Positions 53,075 through 64,000 of a DNA stretch of 64,000 nucleotides are shown in pieces (the first letter of the stretch is position 1; every line of letters starts with the position of its first letter). A program made the position numbers and the translations under genes. The notes under the pieces are model-generated. The model was not told where the DNA came from. It saw only the letters and a list, made by a program, of their open reading frames with translations, and did no database searches. Origin of the DNA: Annona cherimola (taxonomy: Eukaryota; Streptophyta; Magnoliopsida; Magnoliales; Annonaceae); contig CM059971.1 of the NCBI GenBank assembly GCA_030490835.1, positions 44,750,012 to 44,814,011 on the forward strand. The letters are read 5' to 3'.

Positions 53075-54254
53075 TGGAATAATATAAAGAAAAAAATTGC
53101 TGAATATGTAGCTAAGTGCCTAACATGTCAAAGGGTTAAGGCTGATCATCAAAGAACCCCCGGAAAATTACAGTCGCTCGAAGTCCCAGAATGGAAATGG
53201 GATGACATTACTATGGATTTTATTGAAGGGTTGCCAAGAACCCAAAATGGAAATGATGCTATATGGGTAATAGTTGATAGATTATCAAAGGTAGCTCATT
53301 TCCTAGCCATCAAGAAAAATTTTACTGCTGAGCTACTGGCTAAGATCTATTATAAGGAGATAGTGAGACTGCATGGAGTACCTAAGTTAATAGTTTTCGA
53401 TCGAGATTCCAGTTTTACGCCTCGATTTTGGAAAAGTTTACATCAAACCTTAGGTACACGGCTGAAATTCAGCACAGCATCATCCTCAAACTGATGGGCA
53501 GACAGAAAGGGTCAATCAAATAGTTGAGGATATATTGAGGATGTGCACAATAGAATTTGGAGGATCATGGGATGAATATTTGGCTATGGCAGAGTTTGCT
53601 TATAACAACAGATATCAAGCAAGTATTCAAATGACCCCATTTGAAGCTTTATATGGACGGAAATGCAGAACTCCTCTAAACTGGGATGAAGTGGGAGAAA
53701 GAAAATTAGCTCCAGACCTCTCAAAAAGAATGGTGGAAAAAGTCCAAGTAATTCGCCAGTGTATACTCACAGCCCAGAGCAGGCAAAAGAGTTACACCGA
53801 TTGCAAAAGAAAGGATTTAAATATCCAAGTTGGGGATCATGTATTTGTCAAAGTAGCGTCATTCAAAAGAGTCACTCGACTTGGAAAGAGGGGAAAATTA
53901 AACCCAAGATATGTCGGGCCCTTTGAAGTTTTGAAAAAGATAGGCAATTTAGCCTATAAAATAGCTCTACCACCAGCCCTCAGTGTCATCCATAATATAT
54001 TTCACATCTCCATGCTAAAGAAATATGTTTTCGATCCTACCCATGTGTTGATAGCAGAGAATTTGCCGATCCAAAAACACTTGAACTATGAGGAAAGGCC
54101 AATCAAAATATTGGATTTTAAAATAAAGAAGCTTCGGAACAGAGAAATCGAATATGTAAAGGTATAATGGAATCGATATTCGGAGTCCGAAGCCACTTGG
54201 GAGTTAAGAGAAGAGGTCGAAAGAAAATATCCTCAATTGTTCAAAAAAAGATAG
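53075..54254 (+). pseudogene. T1: integrase with chromodomain
   Basis: The frame continues after the [20 protein letters not shown] (CC of the zinc site), [18 protein letters not shown] (first Asp), [18 protein letters not shown] (second Asp). A 2-base loss near 53480, relative to T0, shifts the frame before the Glu block. Next YNNRYQASIQMTPFEALYG, the GPFEVL region, and the chromodomain ERPIKILDFKIKKLRNREIE with a stop at KV/WNRYSESEATW and the tail EEVERKYPQLFKKR (TAG at 54252). Chromodomain integrases steer insertion to heterochromatin. Confidence 0.9.
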
Positions 54255-54276
54255 GTTTCGGGATGAAACCTGTTGT

Positions 54277-54289
54277 AAGGGAGGGAGGA
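54277..54289 (+). other. Polypurine tract of T1
   Basis: AAGGGAGGGAGGA just before the 3' LTR. Confidence 0.9.
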
Positions 54290-54290
54290 T

Positions 54291-56834
54291 TGTGAAACCC
54301 CGACAATATACGCGTCATTTCAACAATTGTAACCCTAGATTCTTTTGTAATTATGTTTATGATAAATGAAAATTTATGAATTATATTGATGAATATGTGT
54401 ATTGGAGATTGATATAATGCAATTGGGAATTTAACCCCATAAATAGTGCCCATGAATACTAAATGTGAATAGTAACTAGGGATTAAGACACGTGATTAAG
54501 AGTTAATCACTTGAATTAACTTAATCACAAAAAGACAAAATAGAGATTTAATCACTACAGGACAAAATAGCATTACTTTTGGATATTTTAATACTATTTT
54601 GGATTTTTGTGGAAAAATAAAGAAAAATTTATAATTTGCAATCCGGGCGTTGGATTTCGATGAAATTTTTTATGGATGGTTAAAACTTCATGATGGACAT
54701 GATGAATGGGTTAATATGTGATAAAAATCACAAATCAAAGGTCAAGATGGAACGTCAAAACGAGATCGAAAAGTAGCTAACTTTTTAATAAATTCTACTT
54801 TTGACTTTTTAAATAAAATAAAAAATAAAAAATCAATTAAAAGGCAGATGCTGCAGGGGCTGGAGCAGGCTAGGGTGGCTGGAGGCTTGACCAAGATCAA
54901 TGGTCATTAATCATCATCATCTTTAATCAATGACTAAGATTAATTTAGCCTAATTTAATTAATTTTAAAAATAAAAAATAGGTGAAAAATAGGGCTGCAT
55001 AGGGGGGAAGTAGCAGGCCTAGGGTGGGCAGCACATGGCTCAAAGCATTTTTTAAAATAAAAAAGAAATACCAATTTATAATTAAATACCTCAAAGCTAG
55101 GGGTAAATTCTAAATTCTTGAAAAATGAAACCCTATAAATAGGGCAGCAGGGAGAACGTCCAAGGGCATCAAATCCAAGCTCCACTTGAGCCATTCCAAG
55201 CCCCCAAACCATCCCACACATCCAAGGAAAGAAGGGAGTAAGTTAGAGAGAGAAAGTGTGAGAAAAAGAGGCGTATCTCCACTTCGAGTAAGTGATTTCT
55301 ACCCAAATTTCTTTTGGATGTTAAGTAGGGTAAAAATATGCTTAGATAATTCCTAAGCATGAGAAAATAAGTATATATATAATGCTTAAATGAAATTATG
55401 CCACAACATCAAAAATTTGGAGCGAAGATAGGGTATTCAGGAATATAACATATGATAAGTGAAAATAATGCTCCAAAATTGATAAATGATGATTTGGTAT
55501 GTATGATTATGATAAATATGATGTTGAAATTATGATATATTAATTTCATGATTTTTGGAATTAAGGATTATGCTTAAGTGAATTTATGTTAATTTTTAGT
55601 ATATGGAGAAAATGATTTTTTTCGCCAAGTAAATGATGATAAATTTAAAATGTATGAAATGTCCTATGATATACTAGGCTTAAGCTATGTCATGGTATTT
55701 TTTATTTTTGGAAAAAATATCATTTTTTGGAACCCATGAACAGTAACCACGTCTCTATGAACAGTAACCTAGGATGAACAATAACTGCTATAGTAATTTG
55801 CTACTGTGAACAGCGTGATTTTGAAGAAAATTTGAGATTAATATTTAAATATAGGGATGGAAATTTTGAGGAACCTATGGATAAAAATATCCATATAAAG
55901 AAATAATGCTCAAATATTATAGAGCATGCATGGGAAGCAGTTTGAATCGAAGTAATAAAATTATCCTTTTTCTCTGAATAGGAAAAGGAAAAGAGAAGGT
56001 CGAAGACACCCACTGAGAAGGTAAGCAAGTTATATATTTTGCGAATTATTTCCAAAATGCTTGAAATTGTTTGTGAATTGATTTATGAAATTTATTTAAG
56101 GTTGGCCATACCTATAATTACTTTACATGAACTGAAATATGTTTGTTAAATTGTTTATTAAATTTTTTTATGAAATTATTTATGATTTGCAAATGGCATG
56201 CCGACATGTGTATGTGAATGAGCATGTGCACGAGGAATAGGCCTTAGTTGAGGTAGTAAGCGGACGGGATGTCCCCCTCACTATCGCCAAGTCGCTTATA
56301 TAGGCCTAGGCCGGCGGCGACCTCCCTGAGATGGGAGCATGTATGGGATGGGCATCTAGCTAGCGTCACATCCAAAGTAATGTCATGAATGCTATGTATG
56401 CATTGTATTTGCTTGAAATGCATGAAAATGATTGAAAAATTATGTATAGCTTGCTTACTGAATATTATTACTCACCCATGCTTTTTCAACAACTGATAAG
56501 AAATGATGATGAAGGCAGCATGCCAAGTGTTATGTAGTTTTGATATGAATATCATATATGTAAATTTTATGTAAAGAAAATGATGATAATTTTGAGATGG
56601 AAATGAATATTTTTATTCCAATGAAATTGTTTATGGAACAGCTTTTGATTATAACCGTGGTATGTGAATTATATTTCAAGTTGAATGAAAGATGAGAATT
56701 TACCATGTATTGATTATATCTATATGTATATATAAAATCCTGTCATGTGATCAGGGCAACAATCCTTAGTTACGTTTACCAATCAAAACGATCCCGGAGT
56801 AAGGCTTCTAGGCACCCCGGTTCGGGGCGCCACG
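54291..56834 (+). mobile_element. T1 3' LTR
   Basis: 2544 bp; TATA box 55134-55141; GC-rich block about 56225-56375. The last base is G where CACA would be expected to end in A. The TSD GCTCC follows at 56835-56839. Confidence 0.93.
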
Positions 56835-56839
56835 GCTCC

Positions 56840-57957
56840 CCCTTAGCCTGTGCATCCTCAGCTTCCTCTAGAGCTGGTCCGCCCATTCTTTCTGCTCTAA
56901 ACTGCTCCACATTGATTTTCATGCGTTGGAGCAGGGCTTTGTTGATGACATTGGTTGATTTCAGAACCTCGAACGGTTCACCATCAATGTCGACCTCAAA
57001 ATGCTCTAGGATTTTGGTAATCCAAGTTCCGTAGGGCAAAACCCCTCGTGGGTTATCTTTTCTCGAGGCCAGGGCTTCTAGGAATAGTCACGGAAGGCTG
57101 ACTTTGACTCGGTTAGGGACTTTCCATAGAATTTCCGCCTCCTGCAGATTTAGCTGGTTCCTTCTGCCACCCTTAAAATAGATGCAGTGTGCGATGAGTA
57201 GCCTAAGGACCCGTAGCCTTGGGGATAAGTCCATGTAATGTAGGAACTTGATCCTGGGATGATACTTGTTGCTCCTGGTGAGCTGCTTATGCATTTGGGA
57301 GATAGATAGATCTGCAGGCAGTCGTTCACCCTCAAAGGGGACCTCCAAGATCCATCCCACCTGCATGATTGCATGATCTAGACTAGGAACTCCTCTAGTA
57401 CCCAAGAACATCTCAACTCCTTTGACGTAGGTACTAAAGTACTGATCATCCCATAGATAGTAGAATATCCTAGTCAAATCTGGATAGACCCTGTCATCTG
57501 CTTTCAATAGTTTGGTCCATCCTTGGAAATTCAACAACTCTTCAACTTCAAATTCATAGTCGCTCAAAAACTTGAAATCTATGATCTTAGGAATAAACAT
57601 CTTACGCTCATAGAATGACTTGTAGAATCGACTATATTGGAGTTCTGTCTTGAAATATGTCGTCAGCATTTTCAAGACTTGAGCTTTAGCTGCAGGGGTT
57701 CCCTTTCGTCTAGCCCCAGTTTCTGTGCTCTGCGATGTCTGAGGTTCCTCATCCTGAGCAGTGGTGGTTGACGGAGTCCCCGTTTGGAATCGAAACCGTT
57801 GGGCGGTGGAAGTCAACGGTTCATCCCGAGGTCGTTTCGCGGGGGTCCGCTGACTTCTAGGTACATCTTCTTCGTTTTGGGAATTGGATTGTCTAGGGGA
57901 CAGGCCTTCGTGATGACTTTGACACAGCTAGCTTGGGTAATCGAGGTTTGGGTGCCA
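56840..57957 (-). pseudogene. S3: envelope-like ORF, interrupted by T1
   Basis: The start ATG at about 57957 has the same opening (MAPKPR) as S2. A shift occurs near 57820. The main frame follows from 57816: FRFQTGTPS, KMFIPKIIDFKFLSDYEFEV, GWTKLLKADDRVYPDLTRI, KYHPRIKFLHYMDLSPRLRV. There is a stop at 57088 (CGA to TGA by comparison with S2), then LFLEALASRKDNPRG and PYGTWITKILEHFEVDIDGE. T1 enters in the Glu/Pro-rich linker after EDAQAKGE. The missing C-terminal coiled coil would be left of T0. Confidence 0.8.
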
Positions 57958-58537
57958 TTTGATGGGTTTGATGGGTTTTTCAAATTGAACCTTGAGAGGG
58001 AAATGGATAAGTTTGGTTTGAGAGAAAAAAAAGAGAAGCAGATAAAGAGTGGAGAGAGAAAAGCGACTGTGAAGAAGATAGAGCCGGAATTGGCCGGAGA
58101 AATAGGGATTGCCGGAGAGGAAATGCTAAAGGAGATGGAGAAAAAACATAGAGAGGGAGAGAGAGTGACAGCAGGGTTCGGAATCGGAAAAGAGAGATGG
58201 GAGGTAGCAGGAGAGGAAGAGGAGGAGTTGCTGGCCGGTGCCGAAAACTGAGAGGAAGAGAACAAGAAAGAGTGGAAACAGCGGGATTCCGGAGAAAGAA
58301 GAAGAAAAGTTTAGAAAGGAGGAAATCGTTCAAAAAATAGCCAGAGACAGGGAGAAGGCCGGAGAAGAAAATGGTAGGGATGCCTGGAATGGTGTCGCCG
58401 GAGAGAAAAAATGCGAGAGAGAGAGAGAGAGTGTACCGGATTGAGAGAAAATCGGCGCGAGAAGAGAAATGGAGAGGAAGAAGGAAGAAAGAGGGAAAAA
58501 GAAGAGAAAGAAAAGAAGCCCGACGGTCACGCGTGAA

Positions 58538-58601
58538 GTCGACTCCGCCCTGATGCGGGGGTCGACTTCAATGGAGTCGACTGGGGGGCTCCGGAGTCGA
58601 C
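58538..58601 (-). promoter_or_regulatory. GTCGAC array between pol and the envelope-like ORF of S3
   Basis: Four GTCGAC cores at 58538, 58561, 58576 and 58596, followed downstream (minus strand) by about 500 bp of CT-rich DNA and the envelope-like ATG. Same layout as 29600-30089 in S2. Confidence 0.55.
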
Positions 58602-58652
58602 TTGGCCTATTGACTAGGACTTTTTTAAGTCCATTTTCCCATCTAATTATTC

Positions 58653-61600
58653 CTAATTTAACTCAATCAGCCCCATATCATTTCTAATTTTGTAAAATGA
58701 TTCCTTTGCTAAAGGTTTGGTAAAAATATCTGCAATTTGATCCTCAGTTTTCACATATTCCAAACAAACATCATGATTTTCAACATGTTCTCGAATAAAA
58801 TGATGTCTTACATCTATATGTTTGGTTCTAGAATGTAATACAGGATTTTTAGTCAAACATATTGCACTTGTCTTATCACATATAATTGGAATATTATAAT
58901 AATCAATACCATAGTCTTTTAATTGTTGTTTCATCCAAAGTAGTTGGGCACAATAGCTCCCAACGCTATATATTCGGCTTCCGCCGTAGATAGAGAAACA
59001 CTAGTTTGTTTTCTTGAATACCATGAAACCAACATGTTTCCAAGGAATTGACGTGTTCCACTAATACTTTTTCTATCTACTTCGTATCCGGCAAAATCCA
59101 CATCCGAGTAGCCGATTAAATCAAAAGTTGACCCATTTGGATACCAAAGTCCAAGATTAGTGGTGTTTATCAAATATTTAAAAATTCTTTTTATAGCCAA
59201 TAAATGTGATTCTTTAGGGCATAATTGAAATCTAGAACATATGCAGACACTGAAAAGAATATCCGGTCTAGAAGTAATTAAATAAAATAAAGATCTTATC
59301 ATACTTCTATAGAGCTTTTGGTCGATATATTTACCGTTTTCATCTGTGTCGATCTTGATTGTTGAACTCATTGGAGTGTTTGCTCCCGTGATAGTTTGCA
59401 TTCCAAATTTTTTTAGCATTTCTTTGATATATTTGAACTGATTTATGAATATCCCTTCGTCTTGTCGCTTGATTTGTAGTCCAAGGAAGAAATTTAATTC
59501 TCCCATCATGCTCATTTCGAATTTGCTCTGCATAATCTTAGAAAATTCTTTGCACAAAGTTTCATCAGTAGCACCAAATATTATGTCATCTACATAAATT
59601 TGCACAATTAAAATATTTTTGCTTTTATATTTGATGAATAATGTAGTGTCAACCTTTCCTCTTTGAAATTCATGATCAATCAAAAATTTGTTTAACCTTT
59701 CATACCAAGCTCGTGGAGCTTGTTTTAGTCCATGTAATGCTTTGGTTAATTTATAAACATATTTTGATTGATCCTTTTCTTCAAATCTAGGGGGTTATTC
59801 AACATATACTTCTTCATCTAAGTATCCGTTCAAAAATGCGCTTTTTACATCCATTTGAAAAAATTTGAAATCCATGTGAGTAACAAATGCTAGTAAAATA
59901 CGTATGGCTTCTAATCTAGCCATGGGTGCATAAGATTCTTCAAAATCAATTCCTTCTTCTTGGAAATACCCTTTGGCTACTAATTTGGCTTTGTTTCCTA
60001 TTACAAGCCCACTTTCGTCTAATTTGTTCCTAAATACCCATTTGGTACCAATAATAGTGCAATCTTTGGGTTTAGGAACTAAATGTCATACATTGTTTTT
60101 TTCAAATAGATTTAGCTCTTCTTGCATAGCAATGACCCAGTTTTCATCATTAAGAGCTTGTTCAATAGTTGTTGGTTCAATTTTTGACACAAAGACATAT
60201 TGTCCACAGATATTTTGTTTTGATCTCCTAGTCTTTACTCCTTCATAGATATTGCCAATAACTTGCTCAATTGGATGAGCATTTTTGAATTTCAAATCAG
60301 TTAGAGGTTTATAGGAATCGTTACCTTCACTTACCTTTTTCTACGTGGAATTTTCTGGCTTGGGCTCAGTTTCCTCTTGTTGCTCTCGTTGTTTTGCTTT
60401 TGATTTCTTCAATGTATCATCTGCATCACTTAGTTCATCTTCCTTTCTCGGATTTGGTTAAATTCATCAAAAACAACATGTATTGATTCCTTTACTATTT
60501 GATTTTTTTTGTTGAAAATTCTATATGCTTTGCTATTTGATGAATAACTAAGGAAAATTGCTTCATCACTTTTGGCATCTAATTTTCCCAAATTTATTTT
60601 TCCATTGTTTAGCACATAGCAAGTACATCCAAAAGTATGGAAATATGATATGTTTGGTTTTCTGCCTTTCCAAAGTTTATATGGGGTCTTTTTCAATATT
60701 GCTCTAATGGTAACTCAGTTTAATACATGACAAGTTGTACTTACAGCTTCACCCCAAAATCTTTTGGACAATTTACTCTCGTTTAGCATAGTTCTAGCCA
60801 TTTCTTGTATTGTCCGATTTTTCCTTTCAACAACTCCGTTTTGTTGAGGAATTCTTGGTGTAGAAAATGTATGGTGAACTCCTTTTTCATTGCAAAATTC
60901 TATGAATCGTTTATTTTCAAATTCACCACCATGATTACTTCTAATGGAAATAATTGAACTTTATTTTTCATTTTGCACCAAATTTGAAAACGTGACAAAC
61001 ATAGAAAATGTTTCATCCTTGCTAGCTAAGAGTATAATCCAAGTAAATCTTGAAAAATCATCAACAATTACAAACACGTACTTTTTCCCACTAAGAGTTA
61101 AAATGTCCGATGGTCCATAAAGATCCACAAGCGGTCTAGTCGTTGAAATTTCCTTTTTGGTGGAAAATGGCATTTTTGGGTTGTTTAGATAATTGACAAG
61201 CTTTGCAAATCTTATCCTTGTCATATTTAAGCTTTGGTAACCCTTGTACTAGATTATTTTTCCACAATATTTTGATATTTGACATATTTATATGACCAAG
61301 CCTTGTATGCCATATCCATGGATCATTTTCTATGGCTATTAGACATTTTTCCTCAAGTTCATCTAGGCAAACCAAATATACATTTTCATGTCTTTTGCCA
61401 CTAAATACTATATGTTCATCATCAAACACATTGCAAATAGAGGATTCAAATACAACTTTATATCCTTTATCACACAATTAACTAATACTTATTAGGTTGT
61501 GTTTGAGTCCTTCAACAAATAGTACGTCCTCAATACATGCATTTGAAATTTCATAAACATTTCCTTTACCTTTTATTTTACCTTTTTTATTATTTCCAAA

Positions 61601-61725
61601 AGCAACTGTTCCTTCATTGCACGTGTTAATCTTATGGAACAATCCTTTTTCTCCTATCATTTATCTTGAGCAGTCACTATCCATAAACCATATGTTATTG
61701 GCCTTAGCTCTAAGACAAACTTGCA
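58653..61725 (-). pseudogene. S3: pol, heavily decayed
   Basis: Fragments in the copia order: protease remnant with MDSDCSR and a stop (catalytic DSG changed to DSD); GKGNVYEISNACIEDVLFVE; integrase HTRLGHINMSN and [13 protein letters not shown]; the [12 protein letters not shown] region without an open frame; [15 protein letters not shown] pieces with [19 protein letters not shown]; RNase H YSDVDFAGYEVDRKSISG; and the C-terminus GLIELN with a stop. Frames break at about 58931, 59690-60090, 60300-60430, 60700-60960, 61140 and 61478. Non-functional. Confidence 0.9.
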
Positions 61726-61745
61726 AAAATCAAGTCAAGTGGAGC

Positions 61746-63551
61746 TTATCTATTTGGTACCCATTTTATGAGTCCATTTGGGTTAGTTATACATTGGAAT
61801 CTACGTTGATCTTCTTTTGAAGCCATAAATCCAATGCTTTTGGGCATCCAAACCAATTTTGCACCAAGGTTTTGTAATTTTCTCAATTTGCATTGATACA
61901 CTTTGTGTCCCAACTTGTTGCAAAAATTACAAGCTCCCGGGAGTCTAGGAATGGGAAACCATTTGGTAATTGGTTGCCCGGTTGGTCTTTTGGTCCAAAC
62001 CACATGATTTATTCTAGGTTTAACATAAATGAGTTTAGCTTTGTTCCTTGGAGCATTAGATTTCTCTTGCTCAAATGTAGTATACCCAAGTCCTTTTTTA
62101 CAACTTTGGGAGGTCATGTTCAAAAACATTTTCACACTTTCTCTTAGATTAGAAAACTTGGCAAGCGATTCATTTTTCTTTTTGAGTTTTTCTAACTCAT
62201 TTATCAAGGCATTCTTTTCATTTTTTAATTGATTAACCTTTTCGGCAAGTTTACCATTCACAATTATTACAGCATCACATTGTCTTTTCTTTATCGTGAA
62301 CTTGTTTCCTAATTTCTTTATTTCATCATATAATGAATCATAGGCTTGTTGAAGTTCTTCTAATTCAGCACATTTGATGCATTCATTTGCAGAAGAGAAA
62401 TTTGAAAAAGATTTTTATTTGGAGGTTACCTCTTGACTACTTGTGCAGTTTGTTGAAGTAGCTTGATCCTTCGAGATTTCCGTTGCTGCAAGACATATGT
62501 CAGAATTTGCCATGTAACAAATTCTTGCACAATCCGCTTCACATTCTTCACTTGAAAAGTTGCATGTCATTGATTCTTCTTCGTTTACGTACATGCCTCT
62601 TCCTTTGTTTCTTTGGAATTTTATGTTGTCGCCTCGATCTTTTCTTTGCTCCTTAGCTTTAGTCTCTTTGGGAGTTGGGCATTGGGCTTGCATATGCCTC
62701 GAACCGCCACACCGGTAATATTTCGTTGTTTCTTTCTTTTTAGAATTTCTTTCTTTAAAGTTTATGAAATTTCTTCCTTTCCTTACAAATTTTCTGAATC
62801 ACTTTGTAAGTAAGGCGATTTCATTGTCGTTTTGTGATGATGAGGTGGAGTCATCCGAATCTTATGCGGCTTTCAAGGCGATGACTCTCTTGCCTTTGTG
62901 GTGATCTTCGTTTCTTTTCTTGATTAGCTCATGTGATATTAATGAGCTAATGAGATCTTCTAACTTCAATGTATTTAGGTCCTTGGCTTCTTCTATTGCA
63001 GTAATCTTTAGAGTCCAAGATTCCGGTAGAGCTCTTAGAATCTTCATGACCTGCTCAGATTCAAAAATTGCTTTTCCAAGACCTTTCAAAGCATTAGTAA
63101 TTTTAGAGAATCTAGCACATATTTCAGAAATATTTTCTGTTTCTAACATCTTAAAACTTTCCAATTCTCCAATCAAAATATTTCTCCTTGTCCCTAGGAC
63201 TTGAGAAGTTCCTTCACAGATAGATGTTAAAGTATCCCATATCTCTTTGGCAGTCAAACAAGAGGATACTCTATCATATTCAGAAGCAGTAAGAGCACAA
63301 AACAATGAATTTATAGCCTTGGCATTGCTCTTGACAATTTTCACTTCCTCATCGATCCATTTGGAAGCTCTTTCTTCAGTAGGCAAAGTCATACCGTCTT
63401 GGATTGCAATCCAAGAGTTCATATCTGTAGTCATGATGAGTTGTTTCATACGTAGCTTCCAATAGCCAAAATTGTTCCCATCAAACAATTGTGGCCTAGT
63501 AAAAGATTGGCCTTTAGCAAATGCGGGAACGAAAGTAGATTGGGATACCAT
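61746..63551 (-). pseudogene. S3: gag, three fragments
   Basis: MVSQSTFVPAFAKGQSF start at 63551; copia gag core ([36 protein letters not shown]). The first knuckle is damaged (a Cys replaced by Tyr in YRCGGSRHMQAQC). Coiled coil KLAEKVNQLKNEKNALINEL, and the second knuckle CNFCNKLGHKVYQC. It ends WVPNR and TAA. Breaks near 62862, 62700 and 62262-62415. Confidence 0.88.
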
Positions 63552-63585
63552 ATCAAAAGATCTCTTTGGTAAAACTCAAAGACCT

Positions 63586-63597
63586 ACTCTGATACCA
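63586..63597 (-). other. Primer binding site of S3
   Basis: TGGTATCAGAGT on the minus strand next to the LTR; one base off the Met-tRNA site. Confidence 0.85.
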
Positions 63598-63599
63598 CT

Positions 63600-64000
63600 T
63601 GTTGGTCCCGAGTTAAAGACAATTACCCAAGAGGGGATGGGTGAATTGGGTATTTAAAATTTTTAAACTTAAACTAGAAACTTTACCCGGGATTAATTTA
63701 ATCCCCTTTGATGATTCAAATGGAAAGCAATAAGATAAAGAAAGCGAAAATAAAAATCAATGAACAAGATTTATAGTGGTTCGGGCAACCTTCCCTACTC
63801 CACTCTTCCAAGCTCACACTCCCTTGTGACTTGGGTTCCACTATGTATTTCGCAAATACAACTAGAGCCTCCACTCTCTTCTAGATTCCAGCTCTAGGGG
63901 GCATATAAAACCAGAGCCTCTGCTCTCTTCTAGATTCTAGCTCTAAGGAGCATATACAACACGTAACACAAGTAGGTGACGAGTTCCACTACAGTCACAG
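63600..64000 (-). mobile_element. S3 5' LTR, cut by window end
   Basis: Starts TGTTGGTCCCGAG on the plus strand. It matches the R/U5 part of the S1 and S2 LTRs and includes a partly duplicated segment (AGCTCTAGGGGGCATAT and AGCTCTAAGGAGCATAT, about 63890 and 63940). Confidence 0.9.

Larger units (their letters stand above)
3965..56834 (+). mobile_element. T1: Tekay-type Ty3/gypsy chromovirus, split by nested elements
   Basis: Complete element with both LTRs, in plus orientation. The target duplication is GCTCC at 3960-3964 and 56835-56839. Order: 5' LTR, Met-tRNA primer site, an extra ORF, gag with two zinc knuckles, protease, [A1 insertion 9310-38006], RT start, [T2 LTR plus A2, 38413-51769], rest of RT, RNase H, integrase with chromodomain, polypurine tract, 3' LTR. 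The element's own sequence adds up to roughly 10.8 kb. All coding parts carry stops or shifts, so it is dead. Confidence 0.93.
56835..64000 (-). mobile_element. S3: SIRE-type Ty1/copia element, host of T0 and T1, cut by window edge
   Basis: Minus-strand element: 5' LTR from 63600 on, primer site, gag, pol, GTCGAC array, envelope-like ORF to 56840, then T1; a further 77 bp at 3888-3964, then T0. It is the most decayed SIRE copy, which fits its being the outermost host. The rest of its 3' end should lie left of the window. Confidence 0.9.

Noticed and set aside
57784..58553. Plus-strand ORFs rich in Glu, Lys and Arg (also 29591-30093)
   Set aside because: Complement of the CT-rich leader of the envelope-like ORF; low-complexity GA-rich DNA, not a gene.
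1..64000. Search for tRNA, rRNA or ordinary host genes
   Set aside because: tRNA-like words are only primer binding sites. Every long coding region fits a retrotransposon; no stretch larger than a few dozen bases lies outside an element.

Overview
The window is plant nuclear DNA made almost entirely of nested LTR retrotransposons. I found no host gene, tRNA, rRNA or CRISPR array. The families are typical of flowering plants: Ty1/copia SIRE-type elements with an envelope-like ORF (S0 to S3 below), Ty3/gypsy Tekay-type chromoviruses (T0 to T2) and Ty3/gypsy Athila-type elements (A1, A2). High AT content, depth of nesting and many stop codons suggest pericentromeric or other heterochromatin. I cannot name the species.

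Layout. The oldest layer is S3 (minus strand), running off the right edge: LTR 63600-64000, gag 61746-63551, pol 58653-61725, envelope-like ORF 56840-57957, with a 77-bp piece of that ORF at 3888-3964. Two Tekay elements (plus strand) entered this ORF. T0 leaves its integrase end and 3' LTR at 560-3887 and is itself cut by S0, a SIRE LTR at 1-559. T1 spans 3965-56834 with TSD GCTCC. T1 was opened twice: by A1 (minus, 9310-38006, TSD TACAG) between protease and reverse transcriptase, and inside reverse transcriptase by a diverged Tekay LTR (T2, 38413-40181) joined to A2 (minus, 40182-51769). A1 in turn holds S1 (minus, 15594-24146, TSD CATTG) in its gag and S2 (minus, 25964-36822, TSD CTATG) in its 5' LTR. 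Nesting is therefore four deep: S3, T1, A1, then S1 and S2.

Coding state. S2 is the only element whose long ORFs are all open (gag 600 aa, pol 1034 aa, envelope-like 531 aa), and its two LTRs are nearly the same. S1 has a few stops and no envelope-like ORF. A1 keeps gag, protease and an envelope-like ORF but has no reverse transcriptase, RNase H or integrase. A2 has gag-pol but no envelope-like ORF, and its 5' LTR has lost its TATA box. T1 is decayed but carries an extra ORF upstream of gag.

Most interesting signal. In S2/S3 (copia) and in A1 (gypsy), the envelope-like ORF is preceded by an array of the same palindrome that the element carries upstream of the TATA box in its own LTR: GTCGAC in SIRE, GGCGCCTAGGCGCC in A1. 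In A1 a TATA box and a perfect telomere-like palindrome follow. This suggests that envelope-like genes in two unrelated superfamilies have private, LTR-like internal promoters. A second notable signal is a 10-bp-arm hairpin at the very end of the A1 LTR, which shows a compensatory base-pair change between the two LTR copies.
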